64,000 bases of DNA from an uncultured Alistipes sp. (GTDB lineage Bacteria > Bacteroidota > Bacteroidia > Bacteroidales > Rikenellaceae). Of this stretch, positions 52,189 through 60,451 are shown piece by piece. Made by a program: the position numbers and the translations under genes. Below the pieces are notes generated by a model. That model searched no databases and had not been told where the DNA came from. It was given only the letters and a program-made list of their open reading frames with translations. Numbering within the stretch: the first letter of the stretch is position 1; the number at the start of each line of letters is the position of its first letter. The DNA is taken from positions 124,001 to 188,000 of the forward strand of contig CALUKI010000032.1 of assembly GCA_944321175.1 (NCBI GenBank). Direction: 5' to 3'.

Positions 52189-53865
52189 ATGAGACACATC
52201 GGAAGAGAGGCACTTCTCCTTCTTGCGGCTGTTCTGACGCTGATGACGGCGACAGCCAAGGATTGGGCTTCCGTAGCATTGGCCGACCGCCCCGGCGCTA
52301 CGGTAAAGGGTATTGTTTATGCGGGCGACAAACCGTTGAAGGGCGTTGCCGTATCGGACGGCGTTTCCATTACGCTGACCGACGCCGAGGGACGTTACTG
52401 GCTGCCGACCGACAAGCGCAGCGGCAGCGTATTCATCTCGATTCCTTCGGGATACGAAGTGTCGGCCGACGGGGTTTTCCCGCGTTTCTGGGCTGCATTG
52501 GAGGCTCCGGCCGGTGAGGTCGAGCGGCACGATTTCCCGCTTACCGAGGTCGATAACGACCGCCATGTGATGCTGGCCGTGACGGACATCCATCTCTCGA
52601 ACCAGAACAGCGATCTGGAACAGTTCTGCACGCGTTTCATCCCCGATGTAAAACAGGTCGCCGCAGGATTCGGCGATACGCCGGTCTATACGCTCAACAT
52701 GGGCGACTCGGCATGGGATGCCTACTGGTATTCGAACCGTTATTCGCTGAAGGATTTCCGCCGCACGATGAATATCGTGGGGTATCCCTCGCAGATGTTC
52801 TGTGCGATGGGCAACCACGACAACGACGGCGCGACAATCCATTCCGATTCGGTCGATTTCGCCGCTTCGGCGCCCTTCCGCAAGATCATCGGGCCGCGTT
52901 ACTATTCGTTCAACATCGGCAAGGTGCACTATGTCGTTCTCGATAACCTGATCTATGTCAACACGCCCAAGAAGAGTTCCGGTTCGGACGGCATTGCCGG
53001 CAAGCGCGACTATATCCGGCGTGTGGATCCGGTGCAGTTGGAGTGGCTGCGGCGCGATCTGGCGCTGGTCAAGGACAAGTCGGCTCCGGTCGTCGTGGCG
53101 ATGCACGCTGCGGCATTCCGATACAAGTTCGTCACGGACGAAGTCCAGCCGGGATTCAGCCAGCCGGCCTACAGCGAGGAGTTGAAGGCCTGTTTCGACG
53201 GTTTCAAGGATGTGCATTTCGTGTCGGGGCACATTCATAGGAATCTGCTGTCGCGGGTGAACGAGCACCTGATCGAGCACAATATGGGGGCTGTCTGCGG
53301 GTCATGGTGGCGTACGGGAGCCAACCATTTCCAGATGCTCGGCCCCGATGCAGGCCCCAACGGCTACACGATCTTCACGATCGACGGCAAGCGGATGGAG
53401 TGGACCTACCGCAGCATCGAGGACGGCGACAAGCAGTTCCGTGCCTGCGACATGAACGAAGTGGCCCGTTACTATGCCGCGTCGGAAGATCTGGCCGAAT
53501 TTTTGAAACACTATCCCGAACGCCGTGATTTCCGTAAGGAGGCGGGCCGCAATCGGGTCTATATCAATATCTGGTGCTGGGAGCCGGCCTGGAAACTGAG
53601 TGTGAAGGAGAACGGCCGGGAGCTGCCCGTCACGCGCGAGCAGACGGAGGATCCGCTCTATGTGATTTCGTATGATGTCCCGCAGTCGGTATGGAAAGGA
53701 CGTTATCCGGTCGATTACGGAACACGGAACAAACAGCACAATCTCTTCGTCGTTGAGGCATCGGCGCCCGATACGACGCTCGAAATCGAGGTGACCGACG
53801 CTTTCGGCAGGGTCTATCGCGAGACGATGGTACGGCCCAAGGCTTTCGGCCCGCAGATGAAATAG
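52189..53865 (+). CDS. exported calcineurin-like phosphoesterase with C-terminal beta domain
   Basis: A 558-residue protein with a signal peptide (residues 1-22, ending ATA). An Ig-like N-terminal domain (residues 30-110, GIVYAGDKPLKGVAVSDG) precedes the metallophosphatase core: AVTDIHLS near 128, NMGDSAWD near 168, MGNHDNDG near 208, and SGHIHRN near 346, giving the full set of metal ligands. The last 170 residues match the C-terminal domain found in this Bacteroidota family (MetallophosC). It likely hydrolyses phosphoesters in the periplasm; the substrate is unknown. The start is ATG 52189. The YqhD-like gene follows 109 bases later. Confidence 0.85.
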   Translation: MRHIGREALLLLAAVLTLMTATAKDWASVALADRPGATVKGIVYAGDKPLKGVAVSDGVSITLTDAEGRYWLPTDKRSGSVFISIPSGYEVSADGVFPRFWAALEAPAGEVERHDFPLTEVDNDRHVMLAVTDIHLSNQNSDLEQFCTRFIPDVKQVAAGFGDTPVYTLNMGDSAWDAYWYSNRYSLKDFRRTMNIVGYPSQMFCAMGNHDNDGATIHSDSVDFAASAPFRKIIGPRYYSFNIGKVHYVVLDNLIYVNTPKKSSGSDGIAGKRDYIRRVDPVQLEWLRRDLALVKDKSAPVVVAMHAAAFRYKFVTDEVQPGFSQPAYSEELKACFDGFKDVHFVSGHIHRNLLSRVNEHLIEHNMGAVCGSWWRTGANHFQMLGPDAGPNGYTIFTIDGKRMEWTYRSIEDGDKQFRACDMNEVARYYAASEDLAEFLKHYPERRDFRKEAGRNRVYINIWCWEPAWKLSVKENGRELPVTREQTEDPLYVISYDVPQSVWKGRYPVDYGTRNKQHNLFVVEASAPDTTLEIEVTDAFGRVYRETMVRPKAFGPQMK

Positions 53866-53974
53866 GAGCTTTCCGGCGCCATTGCGTCGATAGGGCGCGA
53901 ATCCGAAACGGGATGAGAGAATATCCGTCCGGAACGGATGGCCGAACGGAGAGGGAAGATAAAACGATTGTACG

Positions 53975-55117
53975 ATGGAAAATTTCATTTTTCAGAATCC
54001 CACGAAGCTGGTCTTCGGCAAGGGGATGATTGCGAAGTTGTCCCGGCTGATTCCTGCCGACCGGCGTGTGATGATCACTTTCGGCGGCGGTTCGGTGCGC
54101 CGCAACGGTGTTTACGACGAGGTTTGCAAGGCGCTTGCAGGACGCGATACGGTCGAGTTCTGGGGCATCGAACCCAATCCGTCGATCGAGACGCTGCGCA
54201 AGGCAATTGCCCTGGGCAAGGAGAAGAGGGTCGATTTCCTGCTGGCTGTGGGCGGCGGTTCGGTCATCGACGGCACGAAACTCATCTCGGCCGGACTGTT
54301 GTATGACGGTGATGCGTGGGATCTGGTGCTCAAGGGTTCGGAGACGCATGCCGTACCGTTCGGTACGGTGCTTACGATTCCCGCTACGGGGTCGGAGATG
54401 AACAACGGCGCTGTTATTTCACGTCATGAGACGAAAGAAAAATATCCCTTTTACAGCAACTACCCGCGTTTCTCGGTACTCGATCCCGAAAAGACCTTCA
54501 CGCTGCCCGAACGACAGGTCGCCTGCGGCATTGCCGATACGTTCGTGCATGTAATGGAGCAGTACATGACTGTTCCGGGAGTTTCGCGGGTGATGGACCG
54601 CTGGGCCGAGGGGATCCTGCAGACGCTTGTCGAGATTGCGCCGAAGATCCGTGCGAACCGGCAGGACTACGATCTGATGGCCGATTTCATGCTTTCGGCG
54701 ACGATGGGTCTCAACGGTTTTGTCGCACTGGGTGTCCCGCAGGACTGGGCCACGCACATGATCGGCCACGAACTGACGGCTCTGCACGGCCTGACGCACG
54801 GCGCGACGCTGGCCATCGTACTGCCCGGTACGCTGCGCGTGCTGCGTGAGCAGAAAGGCGCCAAGCTGCTTCAGTACGGCGAACGTGTCTGGGGCATCAC
54901 GGCGGGCAGCCGCGAAGAGCGCATCGATTGTGCAATTGCACGGACCGAGGAGTTTTTCCGCTCGCTGGGCCTTTCGACCCGTCTTCCGGAGGAGGGCATC
55001 GGTGCAGGGACAATTGCCGAGGTGGAGCGCCGGTTCAACGAGCGGGGCGTCCATTTCGGCGAAGCCGGAAATGTCGATGGTGCCATGGCACGCCGCATTC
55101 TGGAGGCCTGCATGTAA
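53975..55117 (+). CDS. YqhD-like NADPH-dependent iron-group alcohol dehydrogenase
   Basis: A 380-residue enzyme resembling E. coli YqhD across its whole length (GGGSV near 38, EPNPSIETLRKA, LLAVGGGSVIDGTK, QDWATHMIGHELTALHGLTHG). The metal ligands are visible as Asp and His in GIADTFVHVMEQY and the two His in GHELTALHGLTHG. YqhD reduces toxic short-chain aldehydes with NADPH, and a similar detoxifying role is likely here. It is probably cotranscribed with the phosphoesterase, as no promoter is seen between them. Confidence 0.9.
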   Translation: MENFIFQNPTKLVFGKGMIAKLSRLIPADRRVMITFGGGSVRRNGVYDEVCKALAGRDTVEFWGIEPNPSIETLRKAIALGKEKRVDFLLAVGGGSVIDGTKLISAGLLYDGDAWDLVLKGSETHAVPFGTVLTIPATGSEMNNGAVISRHETKEKYPFYSNYPRFSVLDPEKTFTLPERQVACGIADTFVHVMEQYMTVPGVSRVMDRWAEGILQTLVEIAPKIRANRQDYDLMADFMLSATMGLNGFVALGVPQDWATHMIGHELTALHGLTHGATLAIVLPGTLRVLREQKGAKLLQYGERVWGITAGSREERIDCAIARTEEFFRSLGLSTRLPEEGIGAGTIAEVERRFNERGVHFGEAGNVDGAMARRILEACM

Positions 55118-55159
55118 ATCGGAGATGGAAGCAATCGGAGCGCGTGTCTCCGAAGAGGG

Positions 55160-55197
55160 AAAACGCCCCTGTCGAAGGTCCGACAGGGGCGTTTTCT
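55160..55197. terminator. two-way terminator
   Basis: A 15-base-pair perfect stem (55160-55174 with 55181-55195) whose edges are A4 and T4, between the alcohol dehydrogenase (+) and the convergent glycosyltransferase (-). Confidence 0.88.
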
Positions 55198-55287
55198 GCA
55201 TCCGGAGCGGGACGGCGATCCGTCTCCGTGCCTTATGCGGTGCATCTTCCCTGTCTGTTGTACGGAACGGCCGCGCGGAATGGCTGT

Positions 55288-56259
55288 TCAGAGCGCGTTG
55301 ACCAACGCCGCAACGGCCCGCACGAGCGGCAGGCGTTCGGTACGCAGTGCGGCGGCGTAGAGCCGCTGCAGCGGCCCGCGCGGCAGGTCATCGGGGCCGA
55401 AGAGCCGGTCGCGGTAGCGGGCGGGCGAATAGCCCCGTTTGAGGATCCACTTGGCGACATTCAACTTGCCGAGCGTCAGCTCCCGCTGCCAGCGCAGACT
55501 GTCGGGCTGCCGGCGGATGAACTCCGTGATGAGCCGGTTGGCTTCGATGTATGCCTCGACCGACCGTTCCGACAGCGTATTCATGTAGGAGGCGGCATTG
55601 GCCGTGCGGTAGGCATAGAGCGGGCGATCGACTGCCGCGATCCCTGCGGCATGGTAAACCAGCCGGGGCAGCAGGGCATAGTCCTCCGCGAAGTTCAGCC
55701 CCTCGACAGGGCAGAGTCCGTAGCCGGTGTGGAGGCTCCGGCGGATCAGAATTCCCCAAATGCGGTTGCCGACGCGGAAATCCTGCCGCAACAGATGATG
55801 CAGAATCCATCTCCGGTCGGGCTGCGGTGCTGCGGTGCGGCGTTCGCCGGCCGACGAATGCTCGCAGTAGCCGCCGAAGACCAGATCGGCATCGGTGCGG
55901 CGTGCTTCGGCCGACAGCCGTGCCAGCGCAAGATCATCGTTCAGAAAATCATCGCTGTCAACGTGAAGGATATATTCCCCCTGTGCGGCCTCGATTGCCG
56001 TGCGCCGTGCGGCGGCCAGCCCGCGATTGCGGTCGTGATGGAGAATGCGTGCCCGTGCTGCCCGCTCCGGGCAGGCGGCCAGCACCTCCTGCAGACGCGC
56101 AATGCTGTTGTCGGGCGAGGCGTCGTCGATGAAGAGGAACTCCGCGTCGGTCTCGCGCTGGACCAGCAGCGAACGTGCGCAGTCGGCGATGTAGCGTTCC
56201 ACGCCATAGACGGGAACAAGCACCGAAACAAAGGGCTTATGATTCGAAGACAGGGACAT
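55288..56259 (-). CDS. family 2 glycosyltransferase
   Basis: A 323-residue GT-A fold enzyme. VSVLVPVYGVERYIADCARSLL opens the nucleotide-sugar domain, LFIDDASPDNS follows, and the DxD motif is VDSDDF near residue 105. It likely adds a sugar to a surface polysaccharide or lipooligosaccharide; donor and acceptor are unknown. The start is ATG 56259, seven bases after a TACATTTG box, so the mRNA may be leaderless. It is divergent from the DUF115-like gene, with which it shares promoter DNA. Confidence 0.88.
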   Translation of the reverse strand: MSLSSNHKPFVSVLVPVYGVERYIADCARSLLVQRETDAEFLFIDDASPDNSIARLQEVLAACPERAARARILHHDRNRGLAAARRTAIEAAQGEYILHVDSDDFLNDDLALARLSAEARRTDADLVFGGYCEHSSAGERRTAAPQPDRRWILHHLLRQDFRVGNRIWGILIRRSLHTGYGLCPVEGLNFAEDYALLPRLVYHAAGIAAVDRPLYAYRTANAASYMNTLSERSVEAYIEANRLITEFIRRQPDSLRWQRELTLGKLNVAKWILKRGYSPARYRDRLFGPDDLPRGPLQRLYAAALRTERLPLVRAVAALVNAL

Positions 56260-56262
56260 CTC

Positions 56263-56294
56263 ATTGCAAATGTAGCGAACTTTTGGTAGCTTTG
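56263..56294 (+). promoter_or_regulatory. promoter of the DUF115-like gene (overlaps the GT2 promoter)
   Basis: ATTG at 56263-56266, 20 bases, TAGCTTTG at 56287-56294 on the plus strand. It occupies the same DNA as the opposite promoter at 56267-56298. Confidence 0.7.
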
Positions 56295-56298
56295 CAAC
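56267..56298 (-). promoter_or_regulatory. promoter of the glycosyltransferase gene (overlaps the DUF115 promoter)
   Basis: On the minus strand GTTG at 56298-56295, 20 bases, TACATTTG at 56274-56267, then seven bases to the ATG. It is a mirror image of the plus-strand promoter. Confidence 0.7.
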
Positions 56299-56315
56299 AA
56301 CCAAAAAACGAAGCG

Positions 56316-57245
56316 GTGAGACTTTCGCAGAAAATAACCGGATTTCTGAGCCATTGCACCTCGACACTCCATTACTTCGCCGTGATGGCCGTCAAGGAGA
56401 ATTTCCGCAACTATGTCGGACGTGCGGGCCGGAGTGAGGGCGCCTGCTCCGACGGGCTTGTCCTGCTGGCCAACGGCCCCTCGCTGGGCGAGGAACTGCC
56501 GCGCCTGTTGGCGGGCGAACGGGCGGGATGCGACTTTCTGGCCGTGAACTACTTCGCCGAGCACGAAGCCTTCGAGCGGCTGCGTCCCGCCTACTATGTG
56601 CTGTCCGATCCGCAGTTCTTCCGCGACAGTACGTTGCGTGATCGCGTGGCGGCGCTCTACCGCACCCTTTCCCGCAAGGTAACGTGGCCCATGACGCTCT
56701 ATGTGCAGTATTACAATCCCGAACATTTCGACTACCGCGCCGCGCTTCCCAACGGGCGGATCCGCATCGTTCCGTTCCATACCCAGCCCTATCGGGGATT
56801 CCGCCGGCTGGAGTTCTGGCTCTATCGGCATGGGCTGGGCAGTGCCAATTTCGGCACGGTCATCCAGCACGGCGAATACATCGGATTGCTGCTGGGGTAC
56901 CGGTGCCTGCATCTTTACGGTGTGGATCATACCCTGACGGAGGGGCTGACGGTCGATGCGCAGAACCGGCTGTGCCGCCTCGACCGCCATTTCTACGACG
57001 ACGGGCAGCCGGCCGTTGCACGTCCGATGTATGTCAATGCCACGCTGCCGCCCGTTCCCTATACGATGGCTTCGTACATGGCGGAGCTTGCCGAGTTGTT
57101 TCGCGGCCACGAGGTGCTGCGTGCCTATGCCGACCGGCTCGGCGCACGGATCGTCAACCATACGCGCGGTTCGATGATCGATGCTTACGAACGGACGGAG
57201 GCCTCCGCTCCTGCCGACTCCTCCGGAGCGGAACCGAAGCCTTGA
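56316..57245 (+). CDS. DUF115/MptE-like protein, probable glycoconjugate function
   Basis: A 309-residue cytosolic protein. LVLLANGPSLGEELP near residues 48-62 is the nucleotide-binding G-x-GPSL signature of the DUF115 (6-hydroxymethylpterin pyrophosphokinase MptE-like) family, seen in sugar and motility-accessory proteins. LYGVDHTL near 207 is the second typical segment. The start is GTG 56316, 14-15 bases past the predicted transcription start; ATG 56385 would remove 23 residues. The neighbouring glycosyltransferase, CMP-sugar synthetase and LuxE-like genes point to surface-glycan work. Confidence 0.65.
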   Translation: MRLSQKITGFLSHCTSTLHYFAVMAVKENFRNYVGRAGRSEGACSDGLVLLANGPSLGEELPRLLAGERAGCDFLAVNYFAEHEAFERLRPAYYVLSDPQFFRDSTLRDRVAALYRTLSRKVTWPMTLYVQYYNPEHFDYRAALPNGRIRIVPFHTQPYRGFRRLEFWLYRHGLGSANFGTVIQHGEYIGLLLGYRCLHLYGVDHTLTEGLTVDAQNRLCRLDRHFYDDGQPAVARPMYVNATLPPVPYTMASYMAELAELFRGHEVLRAYADRLGARIVNHTRGSMIDAYERTEASAPADSSGAEPKP

Positions 57246-57460
57246 GACGGCACTTTTCGGGGACAGCGTGTGTGCATAGCTGGTGTCCGGCCGCATGAAT
57301 GACGGAAGAAACGGGAATCCCTCTCAAATCTCCGCGTGCGATGGCGCAGTTTGCATCGGGACGGCCACAGCAGCATCCCGAAGCCGGATCGACGGGACGC
57401 GTTTGCTGAATGCTTCGGGCGGGAAGCCCGAAAAGGCAGGTGCCGGATTGCGGCTGCAGG
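57246..57460 (+). other. intergenic stretch after the DUF115-like gene, no gene seen
   Basis: No coding frame of substance or RNA gene is recognised between this gene and the hairpin at 57461. Confidence 0.45.
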
Positions 57461-57495
57461 GGAGCGGAACGAGGTTATTCCGCTCCGTATTCTGT
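57461..57495 (+). terminator. probable terminator of the DUF115-like gene
   Basis: A 9-base-pair stem GGAGCGGAA/TTCCGCTCC (57461-57469 with 57478-57486), eight-base loop, then GTATTCTGTTTTC. Confidence 0.6.
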
Positions 57496-57571
57496 TTTCG
57501 GCAGGGAATGCGAACAACTCTGACCCACCCCCTCTCTCGGAATGCGCGGCGCCGGCTGACGGTCGGCTGTT

Positions 57572-58219
57572 TCAGAGCTGCCGGCTGCGGGCAATAACCT
57601 CTGCCAGCGCAAAATCTTCGGGATAGTCGATGTCGAGCCCTTCGATGCGATCGACGACGGCCGCGTAGGGGCGGCTGCCGATCCGTTGGTGCAGGCCGCG
57701 CCACACCTCGCGCCGGAAGATGAAGAAGGCGCTCGTCTCCACATAGACGGGCTCGATCTCCTGTGTGCGCGGAATCGCCTTGAGCGAGTAGTTCAGCGGC
57801 TGCCCCTTGAACCAGGCGAAGGTTTGCAGCCGTTCGGCGCTGAAGGCCGAGTCGCAGTCCCCGTCGGTGACCTTGCGGAGCGCACCGGCGATCGTCGCGG
57901 GCCGGATGAAGGGCGACGTGGCGTGCGCCAGAACATAGATGTCGGCATCGACCTCGGCGGTGAAGGCGTCGTAGATCTCGCAGCCGAGCGTTTCATTGCG
58001 GTCCAGGCGCGTGTCTCGGTGTAGAAAACGCACGCCTTCGGGCAGGTAGGGGCGGACGGTGTCGTCGCTGCAATAGACATAGACCTCGTCGATGGCCGGC
58101 ACCTGACACAGCGCCTTCAGAATATGGCACAACAGAGGTTCCCCGCCCAGCATCCGGAGGTTCTTGCCCTCCACGCGCTGGCTGTTGAGCCGAATGGGTA
58201 CGAATGCGACGATCTTCAT
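57572..58219 (-). CDS. acylneuraminate cytidylyltransferase-family protein
   Basis: A 215-residue CMP-sugar synthetase of the NeuA/KdsB fold. VAFVPIRLNSQRVEGKNLRMLGGEPLL is the CTP-binding start, YCSDD and LAHATSPFIRPATI are family segments, and the final GLDIDYPEDFALAE is typical of NeuA-like enzymes. It would activate a nonulosonic acid (sialic, legionaminic or pseudaminic type) or a related acid sugar with CTP. The exact sugar cannot be told. It lies 234 bases downstream of the LuxE-like gene on the same strand. Confidence 0.82.
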   Translation of the reverse strand: MKIVAFVPIRLNSQRVEGKNLRMLGGEPLLCHILKALCQVPAIDEVYVYCSDDTVRPYLPEGVRFLHRDTRLDRNETLGCEIYDAFTAEVDADIYVLAHATSPFIRPATIAGALRKVTDGDCDSAFSAERLQTFAWFKGQPLNYSLKAIPRTQEIEPVYVETSAFFIFRREVWRGLHQRIGSRPYAAVVDRIEGLDIDYPEDFALAEVIARSRQL

Positions 58220-58453
58220 GGCATCCTCTTCTTTATTTCATTGTCCGGGCGCCCCGATCAGTCGTCCGCAGTCCGGCGGAGTCTGAGAATCTCCTCTCTC
58301 TTTCCGCTATGCAGTCGGAGTCCCCGTTTCCGTTGGTTCTTTGTCCCGCAATGGTTTTTTGCATCCCGTTCCGTTGCCGGACCGGCATCCTCTCCTCCGC
58401 CCTTTCGTATCTCCGCCAACGTGCAACCTGCACCCTCCCGCTGCCGGCAGCGG

Positions 58454-59419
58454 TTATTGTACCAGCAGGTTGCAGCCCCGGATGTCGCTGTTGGCGATGC
58501 GGCCTTCAATCGTGAACGTGCCGTCGCGATGCAGCCGTCCGGTGTCCTGCGTCTGGATGAAGGCGCACGAATAGCGGTTTGCAAGATCGATGATGTCGAT
58601 CCCGCCCCGTTGCTCCTCCTGCAGCCGGTCGAAGGGGTCGTTGATGTCGCGGATGAGAATCCGCATCCATGCCGGCGTGCGGAAGCGCCCATCGCCGTCG
58701 GAGTAGGCCTGCGACGTCAGCTCCGCCATGCCGTATTCCGAGTGGATCTTTTCGACGCCGAAGGCCGTGCAGAGAATGCGGTGGAACTCGGCCTTGGGAA
58801 GCTCCTCGCGCCGTCCCTTCATGCCGCCCGTCTCCATGACGACCGTATCGTGCAGCTTCGGGGCGTAGCGTTCCGCCAGATCCCACAGAGCGTAGCTTAC
58901 CCCCAACAGGATCTTGGGCTTCGGGTCGCGGGCCATGTCGGCGAGCAGCCGTTCATAGTCGTCGAGGTAGAACCCGCCCGATCCGCACTGCCCAATCAGC
59001 CGGTCGGCCATATAGACGAGCGACGACCCTTCGCGCTGGAGGTAGTTGGGCAGCAGTCCGTAGAGGCTCCATCGAGCGGGATCGCCGTAGAAACGGCGGA
59101 ATGCGGCGGTAAAGGCCGCTTCATAGAGCGCCGTCGAGGCCATCATGTGGCGTGAGGCGACGGTGTGTCCCGTATTGCTCGATGTGAAGACGATCTGGGG
59201 CGCCGCATCGCCGCAATAGACGTCGCGCCACTTGAAGAGTTCGATGGGCAGGCAGGGGATCTCCTCCGGACGGGATACCTCGGCGGGATCGATCCCGATT
59301 TGGCACAGATACTCCCTGTAAACCGCACAGCGGTCGGCCTGGAAGCGGAACAGCTCCAGGGCCGCCTCTTCGAAACCGGCCGCGGAGCCGATGGAAAATA
59401 TCTCGTCAAAGGATCTCAT
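58454..59419 (-). CDS. LuxE/PaaK-family acyl-activating protein
   Basis: A 321-residue member of the acyl-protein synthetase (LuxE-like) branch of adenylate-forming enzymes. IVFTSSNTGHTVASRHMM is the phosphate-binding Ser/Thr loop, VMETGGMKGRREELP the adenine-binding region and SEYGMAELTSQAY the AMP-binding core, with DTGRLHRDG near the C-terminus. Such proteins next to NeuA-like genes are thought to activate acyl groups that decorate surface sugars. The start is ATG 59419, seven bases after a TATCTTTG box. The longer open frame upstream is unlikely. Confidence 0.8.
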   Translation of the reverse strand: MRSFDEIFSIGSAAGFEEAALELFRFQADRCAVYREYLCQIGIDPAEVSRPEEIPCLPIELFKWRDVYCGDAAPQIVFTSSNTGHTVASRHMMASTALYEAAFTAAFRRFYGDPARWSLYGLLPNYLQREGSSLVYMADRLIGQCGSGGFYLDDYERLLADMARDPKPKILLGVSYALWDLAERYAPKLHDTVVMETGGMKGRREELPKAEFHRILCTAFGVEKIHSEYGMAELTSQAYSDGDGRFRTPAWMRILIRDINDPFDRLQEEQRGGIDIIDLANRYSCAFIQTQDTGRLHRDGTFTIEGRIANSDIRGCNLLVQ

Positions 59420-59426
59420 GCAGAGA

Positions 59427-59457
59427 CAAAGATAAACATAATTCCGGTACGGACGAA
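59427..59457 (-). promoter_or_regulatory. promoter seven bases before the LuxE-like ATG
   Basis: On the minus strand TTCG at 59457-59454, 19 bases, TATCTTTG at 59434-59427, then seven bases to the start codon. Confidence 0.7.
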
Positions 59458-59573
59458 TCCGAACACGGATGATTGTCGTTTGGCCGGACCGCTTTGCCGT
59501 CGGAAGTCCGCCGGGACTTCCGGTTATAGGCTGTGAATCCCGCGGATCGGGATTCGCAGATGGTACGAAGACA

Positions 59574-59608
59574 ACAAGGGCCGAAAGAGAGGCTCCTTCG
59601 GCCCTTGT
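59574..59608 (-). terminator. hairpin after infC
   Basis: A 12-base-pair perfect stem (59574-59585 with 59597-59608), 40 bases past the infC stop. It lacks a good T-run on the minus strand. A second hairpin GAATCCCG/CGGGATTC lies at 59535-59555. Confidence 0.6.
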
Positions 59609-59648
59609 CATGGCATGACCGGCGGGCTGCCGGAATATTGTTCGTCGG

Positions 59649-60269
59649 CTACTTCTTGCTTTTCGGTGCGAGCACCATCGTCATCTTCTTGCCGTCGAGC
59701 CTGGGCATCGACTCCACCTTTGCCAGCTCCTCCAGATCCGTCGCGAAGCGCAGCAGCAGAATCTCGCCCTGCTCCTTGAAGACGATCGAACGCCCCCGGA
59801 AGAAGACATATGCCTTGACCTTCGCCCCCTCCTTCAGGAAGTTCTGTGCATGCTTGAGCTTGAAATTGTAGTCGTGGTCGTCCGTCTGAGGCCCGAAACG
59901 GATCTCCTTGATCACTACCTTTACCTGCTTGGCCTTGATCTCCTTGGCCTTTTTCTTCTGCTGGTAGAGGAATTTCTGGTAGTCGGCGATGCGGCATACG
60001 GGAGGATCGGCCTTGGGCGAAATCTCGATCAGGTCGAGTTCCATCTCGTCGGCCAGATGCAGCGCGTCGCGGATGGACATTACCGTCGGTTGTTCGATAT
60101 TGTCTCCTACTACGCGCACCTGCGGTGCCGTGATCTCGTTGTTGATACGATGGGGATTCTCCTTGACCGGCGGCCGGCGCATGCCGCGCACTCCCGATGC
60201 CGGATTCCCGTTTCCTTGTTTATTCCCCGAGCCGGCGGGTCTCGGAGTGAATGGACGTGTTGTGTTTAT
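59649..60269 (-). CDS. infC: translation initiation factor IF-3
   Basis: A 206-residue factor that checks the start codon and initiator tRNA on the 30S subunit. The conserved core runs from [15 protein letters not shown] through [26 protein letters not shown], the linker of Lys residues and [13 protein letters not shown]. It has no usable ATG before the core: an internal ATG at 60182 and a GTG at 60191 would trim the basic N-terminus. A strong AGGAGG (60283-60278) lies eight bases before ATA at 60269, in frame, with a stop just upstream, so AUA is the best start. It follows thrS in the same orientation; rpmI and rplT do not follow. Confidence 0.88.
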   Translation of the reverse strand: MNTTRPFTPRPAGSGNKQGNGNPASGVRGMRRPPVKENPHRINNEITAPQVRVVGDNIEQPTVMSIRDALHLADEMELDLIEISPKADPPVCRIADYQKFLYQQKKKAKEIKAKQVKVVIKEIRFGPQTDDHDYNFKLKHAQNFLKEGAKVKAYVFFRGRSIVFKEQGEILLLRFATDLEELAKVESMPRLDGKKMTMVLAPKSKK

Positions 60270-60277
60270 GGCAGTGT

Positions 60278-60283
60278 CCTCCT
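60278..60283 (-). promoter_or_regulatory. Shine-Dalgarno of infC deciding an AUA start
   Basis: AGGAGG on the minus strand, eight bases from ATA 60269. Strong Shine-Dalgarno sites are rare in this window, so its presence singles out the non-standard start. No Bacteroidota promoter is clear in the 182 bases between thrS and infC. Confidence 0.7.
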
Positions 60284-60451
60284 AATTTGGTTAATAATAA
60301 ATTATCTATACCTTATCGGCCGTATTTCATGCTTGCGGCTGCCTCCTCTCTCCTGCCCCGTCCTCTTCCAGCCTTCTCGGCTTTCGGAACTGACATCGGA
60401 GATCTCTCGGTTCCGTGCATACGCAGAAGGGGGTGGGTAGTTCGACGATGG

